A stretch of DNA of 64,000 bases, taken from NCBI RefSeq assembly GCF_945859685.1, contig NC_079149.1, forward strand, positions 24,773,118 to 24,837,117, read 5' to 3'. The notes below the pieces were generated by a model. That model worked only from the letters and a program-made list of their open reading frames with translations, was not told where the DNA came from and did not search any database. The stretch's first letter is position 1. Each line of letters begins with the position of its first letter. A program made the position numbers and the translations under genes. This stretch comes from Eupeodes corollae (taxonomy: Eukaryota; Arthropoda; Insecta; Diptera; Syrphidae). Shown here in pieces: positions 1 to 12,300 of the stretch.

Positions 1-709
1 TTACCAAGATTAGGCTCTAAATCAGCAGCGTGCAAATTTTCATTCTCGCATTGCCGATTCAAGAATCATTTTCGTGTCTTCCAAAATCTTGTTTGTAGTG
101 TTGAATCGCTCCAAGATATCGTTCCAAAATATTGTAAACAAAGCGGTTTCGAGACCACTCATCTTCTGTAGAAGGCGAGTTGCTTCATTCCTCACGATTT
201 CATTTTGCTCTTTATTGGAAGATATGCTGGTTAGAGCTTCTTCGATTTGCGATTAGCCGGTGACTAAGGATTTCGTAGCTTCAGCTCGACAAGGCCAACG
301 AGTGTCGCTGAGCTTTTTCAAGACTAAAAACTGGTAGCTTTTCATCTCCTTTCTCAATCAGAATTCGGTGCCACTCTGTATTGACTGTGAAAAACGTGTA
401 CAAATTCTGCACGAAATTCTTCTCATCAGGGCCATTTGAGATTTTGATATTACACTGATTGCCTGATTGGAGTGTAAAAATATAAACCAATAATTTCTGT
501 TATTTAAGATTAATATAATTAAATAATACATGTACATGCATACAAAGTACTATAAAGGTAAAAGAACAAAAAAATACATATCAAAGGAAAAGTTGTTTAC
601 TAGTTGGAATTTAAAACGAAAATTTTCCGAACTCTCTTTTGTGGGGGCCCCCCGTTTGTGGAGGCCACGGAGCTTTGGCCCCAGTTGTCCTCCCCTAAAT
701 TCGGCCCTG
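1..709 (-). mobile_element. 5' part of a hAT-type (TTF/ZMYM1-like) transposon relic
   Basis: The minus strand below about 470 reads, with breaks, as the middle of a TTF/ZMYM-type hAT transposase: KKLSDTRWPCRAEATKSLVT, then QIEEAL..NEQNEIVRNEA-like text and TIFWNDILERFNTTNKILED. A CAGGGCCGAATTTAGGGG terminus starts at 709 on the minus strand and fits hAT inverted ends, so 1-709 would be the 5' part of one element cut by the window edge. Stops and a frameshift near 250 show it is dead. Confidence 0.65.
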
Positions 710-734
710 ATAACTGGCCACTAAATATTATTAA

Positions 735-1200
735 TACAGTTTAAGAGCTTGTGCGAAAAAAATCGTTGAAGTCGGTTTGCTAGCTCTTGAGAAAATTTAA
801 AAACAAAGTAACGGTTTTACGGAAATTACACTTGTGTAAGGCGACCAGATTTAAAATTTTTTAATTTTTTAACTTTTAACATTTTGTGATGAAAATTCTT
901 TTAAGGCCGTCTTCACACGTTAATAATTTTTTATTATAAATCGAAAAACTGAGAGAAAACCGAAAAAGGGGACAAATCGCTTTGTTTTTTTTTTTTAAGT
1001 CACCGGACAAAAGTTTTTTAGGTCAAAAAGAGGACATGTCCTCCATAAAGAGGGCGCCTGGTCAGCCTACCCTTATGAAGCAATACAAAAATATTTCTTT
1101 CTTAATAAAAGAGGCCAAGTTAGGGGAATAAAAATAGAGAAAAGTTAATATAAATCTATCGGTTTTTTTTTGTGAAAATTCGAATTTTCAATTTTTGGCC
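735..1200. repeat. Degenerate dispersed repeat, related to 35395-35590, with a possible small hAT-like insert
   Basis: TAAGAGCTTGTGC, the following AAATCGGTT/AGTCGGTT block and CTTGAGAAAATTTAAAAAC recur at 35395-35590. The parts at 735-836 and about 1140-1200 resemble one unit. Between them, GGCGACCAGATTT (about 840) and its near inverse CTGGTCAGCCTACCC (about 1060) could be the ends of a 230-bp hAT-like MITE. Family unknown. Confidence 0.4.
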
Positions 1201-3010
1201 AACATTTTTTTCTAACTTTTAGGCTTAATTCTTTAATTTCCCAGTTTTTTTACAATCGACATATTGCTTCTATCGTCACTCCCGTTTCGCAATTCAAAAA
1301 CTCTAGAAAAATATTCACTGGGGTTTTCTCTAATATCTTATCCTATTTTATATAAGTTCGAACTTTAATTAAACTTTTTGTATCTTAAAGGTAATATTTC
1401 TGTGATATATTAAAAATACATATTAAAAAAATACATTTTTATTTAAAAAAGTTGAAATAGAACTCAATATTCACCAAAAACAAGATTTTAACAAAAAATC
1501 CTTAGCGGTCAAAAAAATTCATCCATTCTGCTTATGTCCTATACAATGTCAGAAGTACCACATTTAAGTAATATTAAAAATGTTGCCTATTCAATAAACG
1601 CATACTGCTTTGCCGGCAAAAACTAAAGCCCATAAAAAAACTTGTTAGAAATAATACAAGGTATAAAAAATGATGAATTCCTGTAAAGTGACTTAGATCA
1701 ACATTTTTTGAGTAAAAAACATGATGACAGGAACATGTTGAATGCCTGGAAAGATGGTTTGGAAACAACTTGACGACTTTGTCCTTTTTATCTTAACACC
1801 TTTCAGGACAAGCAATTTTGAACATTTTCTTTTTTTTGAAGGTTATATGAAAGTAAAAGGGTAGATACAACTGTCTCCTAAATTTAAAATGGAGACCTAC
1901 ATATGTCCCATTTTTAATGTTAATTACTACGATATATTTTGGGAATCAGTATTTCTTTAGACGTGTGGTTTTCAAGAAGAAATAAAATGCATTAAGTTAA
2001 ACTTTATGGCCAAAAACGTAGCTTTATTATAAGGAAAATGGAAGCCTAAATTTCCTAATTTTTGAACACTTTTTTAGCAATTGGCGTTGCAAGGCGTCAA
2101 TCATCTACTTAGAGCAGCAACTTTGCATAAACCCACAAAAAAGTCCAGCCGTATTAAAACGCACGATCTTGGAGGCCACTTAAAAAACCCACGACGCGAG
2201 ATAAGGCACTCACCAAAAGTTTCTATCAATAAATTGATTGTTTCGTTTGACTTTGTTCAGGAATAAGACTTTTCATAATGAAATGGCCAACTAAAAATGA
2301 AAAATCAAGCGGAATCTGTCAAAAAGACCAATTTCGAAAAAAGTATTGTAAGATTGAAAACCACACGCCTAAAAACAACTGTAGTTTTTCTCTTAGCTCG
2401 TATTAAGCATAACGTGTGCTTAGAATGTTAGTATGATAAATGCACATTATTTAATTATTTACTGTCTTAATTTTTAAGTATATTCTAAGTAAGCCTATTG
2501 CATGAAAATACAAAATTTATCTTCTCTATCAACTCTTTAAGAAACGTAATTTTAATTGTTCAAAAAAAAACATTTATAAGTAAGTGTAAGTGTCTTAAAG
2601 TTGAGCATGCTAGTTTTCACTCTAATCTAAGCAAAGATGCAAATACTATTCTCAAGAACATATTATGTAATAAAAAAAAACTTAGAACAAAATAATTAAA
2701 ATAACTTCAAAGTCTAAAAAGAGTGACGAATGCATATTAGTATTTCCCTGTAATACGGAAAATAAAAAAGCTGTACGTCGTCGTTGTTATCACAAATATT
2801 TCACCCTGAAATGATATCAATTTTTTTGTTCTTATAAATTTACAGCATATTTGTGATAGTTAGCAAACTTAGTACTATCATATTTTACAACTTTTAAAGC
2901 TTATTTTTAAACATTTTTAATATATATGTACACACGTTTTTAAGCTAAGAATGAAGAAACTCATTGATATTTTTAAATTCACTATAAAAATAGTGAAAAG
3001 TTTGCCTTCA
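1201..3010. other. AT-rich flank, no feature recognised
   Basis: No gene, terminal repeat or known transposon could be supported. The ORFs at 2081-2266 and 2498-2695 lack recognisable motifs. A slightly GC-richer patch at about 2080-2270 may be a relic of something older. Confidence 0.4.
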
Positions 3011-3014
3011 TTGT

Positions 3015-3200
3015 TCTCAAGTTCGAAAGAAAATTTGTCTGACCTTGTTATTTCTCGGAGCGTGGATTAAAATTGGCCAGCTAGGTCTTGTGATTTAACA
3101 CCTTTATACTTTTTTGATAGGAAATCGTGAAAGAGATGCTTTTTATCTCCGACAGGTTCAAGGCCTACAATATTGAATTCGTGAAACCTCTAATGTGCGT
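3015..3200 (+). pseudogene. Fragment of Tc1/mariner-superfamily transposase
   Basis: Frame text NWPARSCDLTPLYFF at about 3072-3116 matches the NWPPRSCDLTPLDYFLWG block around the third catalytic Asp of insect Tc1/mariner-superfamily transposases (the group often tagged DUF4817). It is preceded by an in-frame stop. Only this short stretch is left, and no terminal repeats were found. Confidence 0.6.
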
Positions 3201-3299
3201 GGGGAATGATTTTGACGTTTCACAATCAGCTGGTAAAGACACACGAATTCAAAATGGTTAAGTTAAGGTTATCAGATCAAAAATGTTTCTTATTTTACA

Positions 3300-3425
3300 T
3301 ATTTGCATTTGTCAATAATATGACAGTTCCAGATTAACTAAGTTTGTAGTGCAATTTTGCATTTACAAAGCTGGTTATATTTTGATTAGGTAGGTAGTCA
3401 CTAGCTTTATGAATGCGACCAATAA
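3300..3425. mobile_element. Fragment of MITE family A
   Basis: The stretch is similar to the reverse complement of the left ends of the elements at 9547 and 10950, finishing GTCACTAGCTTTATGAATGC. Only one end remains. Confidence 0.55.
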
Positions 3426-3727
3426 CTCCTGATACTCTGACATTTCAAATTAATAGTCCGTTCACAAGGTAAAGGCTTGTTTAATATCTTTTTTTTTTCA
3501 CAAACTGTTACTGCATGGTTGCACTGTTTTTAAAATAGCTTGTAAATAGCCAAATATGATATAACAAAAGAATGTTTGCAATTAGTTTAAGGTTTATGGT
3601 CAAAAGTAGTCCCTTTGATGATAAGAACCTTAATTTGACAGGCGAAATAGGTCTTTTTTACCTTTTACATACATATGTATGTTTACATGCTTAATTCGCC
3701 ATTTTCTTTTTTTATAATTAATAAGTC

Positions 3728-5330
3728 TCAAAGGGTTATAAACACCCTTAACATGTCAAAAATTTAAACACAGTGCAAGATTAAAGATTAGTGATTAAAG
3801 AGAGGATACTGATGCACATTGGTCTTAAAGGTTTTAATATCAAATTGAGAGATCTGTAACGCATTCCACATTCTCAATGTGCAGTTTATAAAAGAATCTA
3901 TATACTTGATAGGACGTCCGAAATTGACTTTAAGAATAAACTGATGGACATTCTTGGAAGTGTGAGTATTAAGGCAGATTTGTTTGAGAGGGGAAATGCA
4001 ATTCGACAGAATATTATTATATCAGCAAAACGACTACGGCGATTTTCGAGTCATACAATTATCACGCCTATCATTTCAAAGTACTTGAAATGAAAGACCT
4101 AAATTTGGTACACCTACCCAAATATGCGAGTTATATCCAAGTTTCAACAAATGAAGGCTAAGTAAAGTACAGCCAGCAGAAAATAAGAGAAGACAAATTT
4201 CTTGCATCGTCGAAGAAAACTTAAGCACCTAACAGCATTTTTGGCAATGTCAAATATGTGATAATTTCATAAGAGGTCATTGGTGACACACATACTAAGT
4301 ACTGAAAGTTGACTAGATTCCTCGATGCTAGTGCCCCTCATGGATAAACGCATCAGGGTTGTGTTACGCTTTAACGAGAAAAGACAGCATTGAATTTTTA
4401 AAGCACTACATTCTACACGGATCATAATTTCCCATTAAAATTCCCCAATTCTATCGAGATCGGAACTTGATGAGCTTAGCAAAAGCTGCCGTTGAAATTC
4501 CTCATACGAAGGACAAGGATTTGAATCTAGAAACGAATATGAAAAGCTGAGAATACTGTCATCAACGAAACAATTTAATGTATTGGAAGTGGCAGACAAG
4601 AGATCGTTTATGAATGTAAGGAAGAGAGTAGGAGACAAACCGGATCCCTGTGGGATACCAGCATTTATTTTAGTTTCAGTTAGAAAGGTAGTTTCTAATC
4701 CAACGAATTAGAGATTCGACAGTCTCAAAAGCATGCATTGTTGATAAAAGAACCTAATGCCAAACCCTTGTAAATGCTTTTAAAATATCAAGCACAATAA
4801 TCTTACTTTCTCCAAAACGATGTAAAAATTTGTTTCACTATTCGATTAGAGAAACCATCAAATCACCGGTGGACCTATTGCTACAAAAGCCAAACTGTTG
4901 GTCATTAAGAAATTTTGTTCTTCGAGATATTTCTTAATCTTAAGGTGATAATTATTCAGCGTTTCCTTGACCTTAGGAAGTAAGGATGTGTGTGCAAATG
5001 GATGATAGTTGTTAAACTTTTTTAAGGAGAGGCTGAACAAATGAAAGATGGAAAAGCTTACAAAGTTTCCAGAACACCTCTTCATAACGATAGGGGGTCG
5101 GATACTATCCGGGCCAGTGGATTTGTTTTTGCATAATCTTTCAGTACTCTTACAACTTGACTAGTGTGAAAGAAGATTCGCCCCATGAAATTCTTTACGC
5201 TCTCAAGTACAGGAGGACTCATAACACTGTCTGGGCATTGAATACGCTTGTGATTATTAACGGAACTGAATCAAACTTGCCGTAAGGTCTATGATATCAA
5301 ATTCTCCAAAGTACATTGTTTAAGTTATTC
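3728..5330 (-). mobile_element. Non-LTR retrotransposon family 2 (CR1/Jockey-like), broken copy 1
   Basis: Minus-strand frames show SPTLFLTFINDLLSATSNTL followed by CFVDD, the RT core with the catalytic Asp pair, at about 4560-4640; upstream RT text follows at 4858-5085. It lines up with the copy at 42630-44110 along its length, including the 3' end near 3728. Stops and frameshifts are abundant. A 5'-truncated dead insertion downstream of sei. Confidence 0.75.
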
Positions 5331-7680
5331 TCCAAGAATATCTTTAATTCAAAGGTTCACATCAAAAATTTAAACATCAATAATTCTTTTCAATTGAATG
5401 TACTTTTTTTTATTAAAAATTTGTCATTTTATTTTTCATTTGTTTTTGTTTTCTTTTGTTTTTTTTTCTTTAACTAATCATAATTATATTTTCATAAATA
5501 AAAGTGATAATTTTTATAATTAGCATTTATTGTTGTTTTTTTAAATTTTAAATTTTAGTTTTGTATTTTTTTTTCTGTTTGCTTATGATGTTTAGCTCAT
5601 TTTTCCGCGCGGCAATTTTTTTGTTTTAATTTTAAATCTAAAATAATTCAATGCTGTTTTATTAAGTTATTTTATATAATGTATTCATATGTAAATATTT
5701 TATAGCATAGGCTTTTTGGTTTTATTTAATTATTTTTTTTTTAATTTTTAATTTCACTTTTTTGTTTTTCCTTTTAATTACATATTTATATATATTAGTC
5801 ATAAATAAATTAAGAGTTTTTGTTTTTTATGTTTTGTTTCCAGATTTAAACTAAATGTATATATTATTTATTAATTTTCCCTTTTTTATGCAATTGATTT
5901 TCTATTTTAATTAATCAATTTTTTTTGTAAATAAAAACAAAATCAAAGACATTAACAAATTAAATCAGCTTCTTATATCGGTCGTATTTATTAGTTAGTT
6001 TTTCTTTGTTGTTTTTGATTTTTATTGTTAATGAAAAAATGGCACATTTAGCATATAAGCGCATTTTTCTGTTAGGTTTAAATATTTATAGTTTAAGAAC
6101 GAAAATTATAGCCAAAATTATGAATAAATATTGAAATTTGTGCTTTTTTGATCTAAAAATAAAATATGGAAAGAATTTTAAAAATTGGCTTTATTTTTTA
6201 GAAAATTTAAATAAAACTTTTTTGTTTTTTTTTTTTTGTTGTATGAATAAAAGTAAGAAATAATTAATTAAATTGTATGTATTGCTTTTATTAATTATGT
6301 TTTTGTGTTTTGTTTTATTTAGTTTTTTATTTTTATTATTAAATTGCGATATTGCTAGCTATTTTGAGAATGCCATTTTATTATTTTTTTTTGTTTTATT
6401 TTGAGTAAGAAAAAGATGCTGAATTTATGAAAAAAATGTGAATATTATTATACTGGATGTTGGTTTTGTTGTTGTTTTAGTTAGTTGTTGTTGTTGTTGT
6501 TATTTTAGCTTAGTAATGTACATTTAGATAAAAAATACAAGGACGACGATATTATAAGATATCTTGTTTATACAATTATTTATGATAACAATATTTACAC
6601 GAGGAGATAAATTGTATATTTTATATGTTTTTTTTTTTGTTTAGCTTTAGAAGCAAGCAGTTCAGTATTTTATTTTTGTATTTTTTACTTTTTTCACATA
6701 TAAATAACATTTTTTGGTTTTGCTCTTTTTAATAATTATTTTGTTTGTTTTTAATTGTTTGCCAATAAAATACAGCATCAAGTATTTGGAAACATGTCAT
6801 TTTTTTCAAAATTAAAAATGTTTGTATAAGAAAAATTAAGTTTGAAAAAAAAAATAAACTAAAGAAAATCCAATGCAACATAAAAATGGAGAAAAGGCAT
6901 AATATATTTTTTGCTTTGTTTATAATAATAAATGTTTTTTGCTACTTTTGTATGCAGGCACTGAATAAATCTTTACTTCTTCTATTTTGACTCATTTTTG
7001 TTTTTATTTAATATTTTTTAATTTATCTTACGATTATCTACATAATTATATTCATTTTATTTGACAGATAGAATAAATGAGTGATAAATTTAAACTATTT
7101 CAAATATATATGTATGTTTTTTTGTTTTAATTAAGTTTTTTTTTGTTTTGTGTATTATTTTGTATTTTTTAAACTTTTTGAAATGGGGATAACATTTTGA
7201 TAGGGTAAACATATTTTTTATTTGTTTTATTTTAAAATTTATTTCTTCAACAAACAAGCAGTGTGATATGTGCCACTGTGAGATAAGGTAATTTTTTTAA
7301 AGATATGGGTTTGAAAATTAACTTGGGATTTGATGAAGTATAAGCTTATCACAAATTCTCATAGAGAATATTGGATAAAATTTGAACATTCGTTATCTAT
7401 CTACTTGATTTTATTATTATTATTTTTGTTGTCTTTATTTTTATTTTATGTATTTTTTTAAACTAATGGGTATAATTTTGGGAATGTTTTATTTAATTTT
7501 TGTTGTCTTTTTAAAATTAGACTTTGGATTTATGGGGGATTGCATGTTTTTTATGAAATTTGGTCTACTTAGGTATAAGCAAAAAAGGAACGTGTAACTT
7601 TGAAAAGGTCATTAAGAAGAAGGATTAGGGAGAAGTTTCTAATTTTTTTTCAATATTATGGTGAATCTCTTGTTTTTTCT
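5331..7680. other. T-rich block without genes
   Basis: Long T runs, TTTTGTTTTATTT-like words and a GTTGTTGTTGTT tract (about 6466-6500) dominate, with the same composition as 12.8-14.5 kb. I see no transposon ends or coding frames. It could be ordinary AT-rich spacer or a distal part of the sei 3' UTR split off by transposon insertions. Confidence 0.4.
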
Positions 7681-8595
7681 ATTCTAGGGACATTAAACTT
7701 TCGTAATTATCCAACGTTAATGCGTCAATCGATTGAAAAACTATAATTTTGTCGAATTTCATCACCGGTTTAAGTTTACATTTACTTTTTTTTCTATTTA
7801 ACTGTTGCCATCCTTTGACATCGGGTTTAAATTGCATGACATTAAATTTGCAAGTTGTTCATTGTTTACAAATTTTTCCACTTGTAAATTTTATTTAATC
7901 TCATTATATTGAAATTTAAAGTACCTACACTTCATTTTGCCTCATAAGTGTCCAATTCTTAAAACTGAAACCGAAACGTTTTTGAAACGAATGGAAAATT
8001 TTTGAAACGAAGTTTTCTCGTCCTTTTATCGTATTTCTATAAAATGCTTGCAACTCATGTACATTTCTACCTGGAACTCATTAACATATTTTACTGCTAT
8101 TGCGATTGTTTTTTTTAAGTAGCTACCTAAGTAAGGGGTATTTTTCGGATTTGAAAATTTCAGCATTAGTGGAAAATTTCCAATTTTTGGTTGTGATACA
8201 CGCTTTGATTTAATGTACGTTAGGAAATTGCAAGATTAACACAGCTGGAATCACTGAACATTATACAAGCTGTATTTTGTTTCCTCGAAAACTGTTCTTA
8301 GGGTTTTAATGAAATCTTTTCTAGGTATCACTGTCGCTAGGGAAAGCATATTTCGTAGAAGAAGTATTTTTTTTTAAATAAAGTCATATACGAATAAAAT
8401 AATCCCTAAAATACAAGAATTTGTGAATAAAATTTTCCATTAATATTGTGAAAAAAATGATTATAATAACTTTACTATGAAAGCTATATTACTCTTTTTT
8501 CACGAAACATTTTAAGTTTTAAATAACAACTTATTCTGTTGCAATATATTATGGTTGAACTTGTATTACTTAATACTTGGCAATACTGCAGATTT

Positions 8596-8767
8596 AAAGA
8601 ATGATTTCTACAGATCAAGATTTAAAAAAAAAATATGTTTTATATTTAAGTAAACCACAGAAATGTAATAGATACAAAAAAAGAATGATTTCTACAGATC
8701 AAGATTTAAAAAAAAAATATGTTTTATATTTAAGTAAACCACAGAAATGTAATAGATACAAAAAAAG
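8596..8767. repeat. Exact 84-bp tandem duplication
   Basis: Two head-to-tail copies with period 84 (the word GAATGATTTCTACAGATC starts at 8599 and 8683) show no differences I can find. Because 84 is a multiple of three, a short ORF runs through it, but it is not protein-like. The surrounding 7681-9546 holds nothing else I can identify. Confidence 0.9.
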
Positions 8768-9546
8768 GCTTATAGGTAATTAAAAAAGGGAGGCTTAGAC
8801 GTTTTTAAGGCTTTAAACACCGGTGTATGATACTTGCAAAAATAATTTTATTTTATTTTATCATTAGAAGTAACAACAACAAATTGTCTTTTACCTTTTT
8901 GAAAGCAGCTTGAAAAATAAGTGCTGCCAAATTTACAATACATTTCAAGGAAAGATGGTGTAGAAATTAGCAATCCACTAAAATAGGAATCCACAAACTT
9001 AGTTTTACATCTAATTTTGACATTTAACTCTTCTTTTTTGAACTTCGATTAAGACATTTTGTGTTGATTTAATACAAACATTTATGATGCGCTTAACTAC
9101 TTTAAAATGCAAATAATCAATCTACATAATGAAGTTACTTGAACAATGGCTGAACCTTGGTCAATCTGCTGACCGGAATTAAAAAAGTAAAATCTCTATA
9201 AAAACATGAAATATTAAAAAATTAATTCACTCAGATTAAGACGCTCTTTAAATGTGGAGCCATGATTTTTTCATTTGTAATACTTTGTTATAGAGAACGA
9301 TTAAAATGCTATAGACTCGTTTAAACCAACTCCTTACAAGAAACCAAGAGTAATGTCAGTTATTTTTTTAACTGAAAATCAGATAATACCGTTTCATGTT
9401 GAATTACTAATTTTACAAAATTCACTGAAAAACAAGAAAGGCCAACTTTTTGCTGTTCAATAAGGAGCATGTTATAGCTTTCATTGGTTTCCATTATTGA
9501 AAACAATGGCTGGAATTTATTTGACAGATTAGTTTTAAGAAAGGGT

Positions 9547-10123
9547 ACGTTAACAAAGCTAGTGACTACGTAGTCAAAATTCAACTAGTCAATCCGGAAC
9601 TATCATATTAATGACAAATAAATAAATAAAATAAATTGGGTGGCGCAACAGTCCGTTTGAGAACTAGGACCTAGTGACTGACAACTCTCAACAATTCCTG
9701 TGTGCGAGTACTACAGTTTTAAGACCAATCCGAACGGCAAATTTGAGAGAGCACTTTTCATGACAAGAATTACTCTTGGAGAATTTGTCAATTCCTCGCA
9801 GTACCCGTGAAAAAACTTTCGATATCACATTCAGGGATCGAACCTAAGACCTCATGACAAATACACATATATAAAGTAAGTGTTTTCAGAACTTTAAATA
9901 ATTTTTTTTTCTTTTTAAATTCAATGAAATCAAATAGAAGATATAATAAAATTGTTTTATATTTGTATTTAAATACCAAAAGATTCATTTCATTTTAAAG
10001 GCTTGTGCCCTTACAGAGCAGCTGATTGCGAAACGTAAAACCAGTGTGCACTAACTTTGTAGCCGAAATTTTTAAACTACTACTACACTTGATTACGTAC
10101 ATAGCCATTAGCTTTGAGAACGT
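9547..10123. mobile_element. MITE family A, copy interrupted by a SINE
   Basis: The left end ACAAAGCTAGTGACTACGTA (9552 on) and right end TACATAGCCATTAGCTTTG (about 10097-10115) are inverse to each other, and the interior matches the 401-bp element at 10950-11350 apart from the SINE at 9621-9853. There is no coding capacity. Its right edge abuts a family B fragment, suggesting insertion into it. Confidence 0.7.
9621..9853 (-). mobile_element. SINE copy 1, 5' truncated
   Basis: The reverse-oriented SINE starts with its 3' end GGGTGGCGCAACAGTCCG (about 9639) after an A/T tail of AAAT units, and breaks off in its tRNA-like head near 9853. The target duplication ATGACAAATA is at 9611-9620 and 9854-9863. 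It sits inside MITE A. Confidence 0.85.
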
Positions 10124-10400
10124 GACCAATAATTTCTGGATTGAAAATCTGTCACTAGACTTGCATAAAATTGTAACACAACTCAGTGAAACGATTTGAT
10201 TCATTGTTTGACATAATAGTATCAGCTGTTCAGGAAATTGAATTTACGTCAAAAGAAAGGAAAGATTAATTAATAGCAAATAATTATTGTGAATATGAGT
10301 GATTTTTAATCGATCAGTACATAATAAAAAATCAGTACATAAATAAAAAACACCGACAAATACCCATGTAAACTCAAAATTATGTTAATCCGGCTTCATC
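10124..10400. mobile_element. MITE family B, fragment
   Basis: AAAATCTGTCACT..., GTATCAGCTGTTCAGGAAAT and CGATCAGTACATAA lie in the same order as in the family B elements at about 10560-10890 and 45977-46395. The right end is lost. Confidence 0.55.
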
Positions 10401-10559
10401 TCTTCATTTAGTATCAGAATTACTGTATTTCGTGTGAAGCCTCTCTTGTAATCAATTTCATTAATATTACTTTTATTTATTGCTCAAATCAAATTCGGAT
10501 TTATTACAAGTTCCACCTACACGAAAAATAACAACCATATATATTTGACAGCTGACAGT

Positions 10560-10890
10560 TCTGACAATTGTATGTATTTTTCATTACTGAAACCAATCGT
10601 TTAAACCCAACGACAATATTTTTCTGAATGAAATCTGTCATTGGAATTGTGTGAAATTAGAGTACAAATTAGTAGAACGATACGTTTCACTTTTGAACAT
10701 GTATCAACTGTACAGGAAAATGATTTTTAGGCCGGAAAATTGAAAAATACATTTTTAGAATAACCACGCAATTCAACTTTCATTTTGTTTTTTGCGTGAT
10801 TTGTATTTCTAAACAAAGGGAAACCCAGCCAAATATCCACTTACAAAAAGTTCCGGATTGTTTCTAATGATAGATATAACGGTCCCCTTA
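10560..10890. mobile_element. MITE family B, second copy
   Basis: The segment AATCTGTCATTGGAATTGTG through CAAAGGGAAA to ATGATAGATATAACGG is closely similar to 46090-46400. It lies about 300 bp from the fragment before it. Non-coding. Confidence 0.6.
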
Positions 10891-10949
10891 GTCCCTTAAC
10901 AGCAGCCCATCTGTCCCTTTGTAGAACTCTTATAGAGAGGAACAATGGG

Positions 10950-11350
10950 CGCATTCACAAAGATAATGACTACGTAGTCAAAATTCAACTAGATTTGTGA
11001 ATGCACAACTACACTAAAAAGTTAGTCAATCTGAAACTGTCTTATTATTGAACAATTCAAATATATAAAATAAGAAACATGTTTGATTTGATAACTTTAT
11101 CTTTTTTTTTTTTTAATCAATAAAATCAAATTTAAGACACAATTTGAATGATTTATATTTGTATTTAAATACTGTTTTGAATTCTTGTGTTTTAACCGAG
11201 CAGCTGATTATGAAACGTCCAAATCATTCTCCACTAACTTTGTAGCCGAATTCTTTACACTACTTCGGTGGGGAAATTTCAACTCCTTTTATAGTTAGAT
11301 TTACCCAATCAGAATCCCTTGACTACGTATCCACTAGCTTTGTGAATGCG
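10950..11350. mobile_element. MITE family A, complete 401-bp copy
   Basis: Inverted ends of about 30 bp begin CGCATTCACAAAG (10950 and, inverted, 11350) and share TACGTAGTC. The interior has no ORF. It matches the copy at 9547-10123 outside the SINE there. Confidence 0.75.
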
Positions 11351-12021
11351 ATCAATGACTTTACGTTAAAAAAGTCAATTCTTCCATTCATTTTTTTTTT
11401 CTTCAAGTTCATAACTTCTTCCCTTAACAAAATTAATTACAAGTTTATCATTTAAATTTCAACCGCATTGAAGGCGAAAAGAACAGAAATTGATATCAAT
11501 AGCGTTTAACTGCAGTTTTGATGGACCTCCACAATACAGAATCAGACATAATTTGTTATTTTGCTCGTATGTAAAGTGGAAGTTTCCATAAAAACACTGT
11601 AATTAACTTATATTTTATTGCATACTCCTGGGATGATAAAGACAAGACAGCTGTTAGCATTGAAGAACCTTTTTGATTCTTATAAGTAATGTTTAGTTAG
11701 ACTTATAACATGTAAACGTTGATAACTCAGTTTCAGAAAAGTGTCCAGAAAAATGATTTCAATCTTTTTAATGTCACAAATGATTGATGACTGCAACATT
11801 CAGTTGTAGAGGATTGAATAACAAAAATGTTCTTAAATTATCAATTTTAGTATATTTATGTGTATTAAATAAGAAAGGGTACCTATTGCATTTGGAGTAT
11901 GACTTCCGGTATGAAACTTTTTCATAAGAAATCTTTTTAATGCATGATATTATGATATCCTTTTTTTATCGGACATAACTTATTAGATTAAAATTTAAAG
12001 GTAGTTTTTGTGATCATTTTT

Positions 12022-12300
12022 TAGCTTAAAACATAACGTAATTAAGACATTAAACGTTTTTACGACGACCGACGATAATAAGCGTAGCCAAGTGTCAAAG
12101 TTTTTGCTAAGCTTAAAACATAACGTAACAATGATATTTAACGTAGGCAGTCGTCAAAGTTTTTCTTACGATGACAATTGTTTACGTAGCCAAGTGTCAA
12201 AGTTTTCTTTCAGCTTAAATTATAACGTAACCACGATTTTCAACGTAACCAGGTGTTAAAGATTTTCTTACGATAACAATTATTATTGCAGCTAAGTGTT
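12022..12300. repeat. Degenerate tandem repeat, about 90-100 bp unit, near three copies
   Basis: The start word AGCTTAAAACATAACGTAA (or near it) recurs at about 12024, 12112 and 12211, and GTAGCCAAGTGTCAAAGTTTT within the units recurs too. Units differ by small gaps. The stretch 11351-12021 before it shows nothing identifiable. Confidence 0.75.

Noticed and set aside
8601..8783. 60-residue protein with a perfect internal repeat
   Set aside because: It arises from the 84-bp tandem duplication; composition and surroundings are non-coding.
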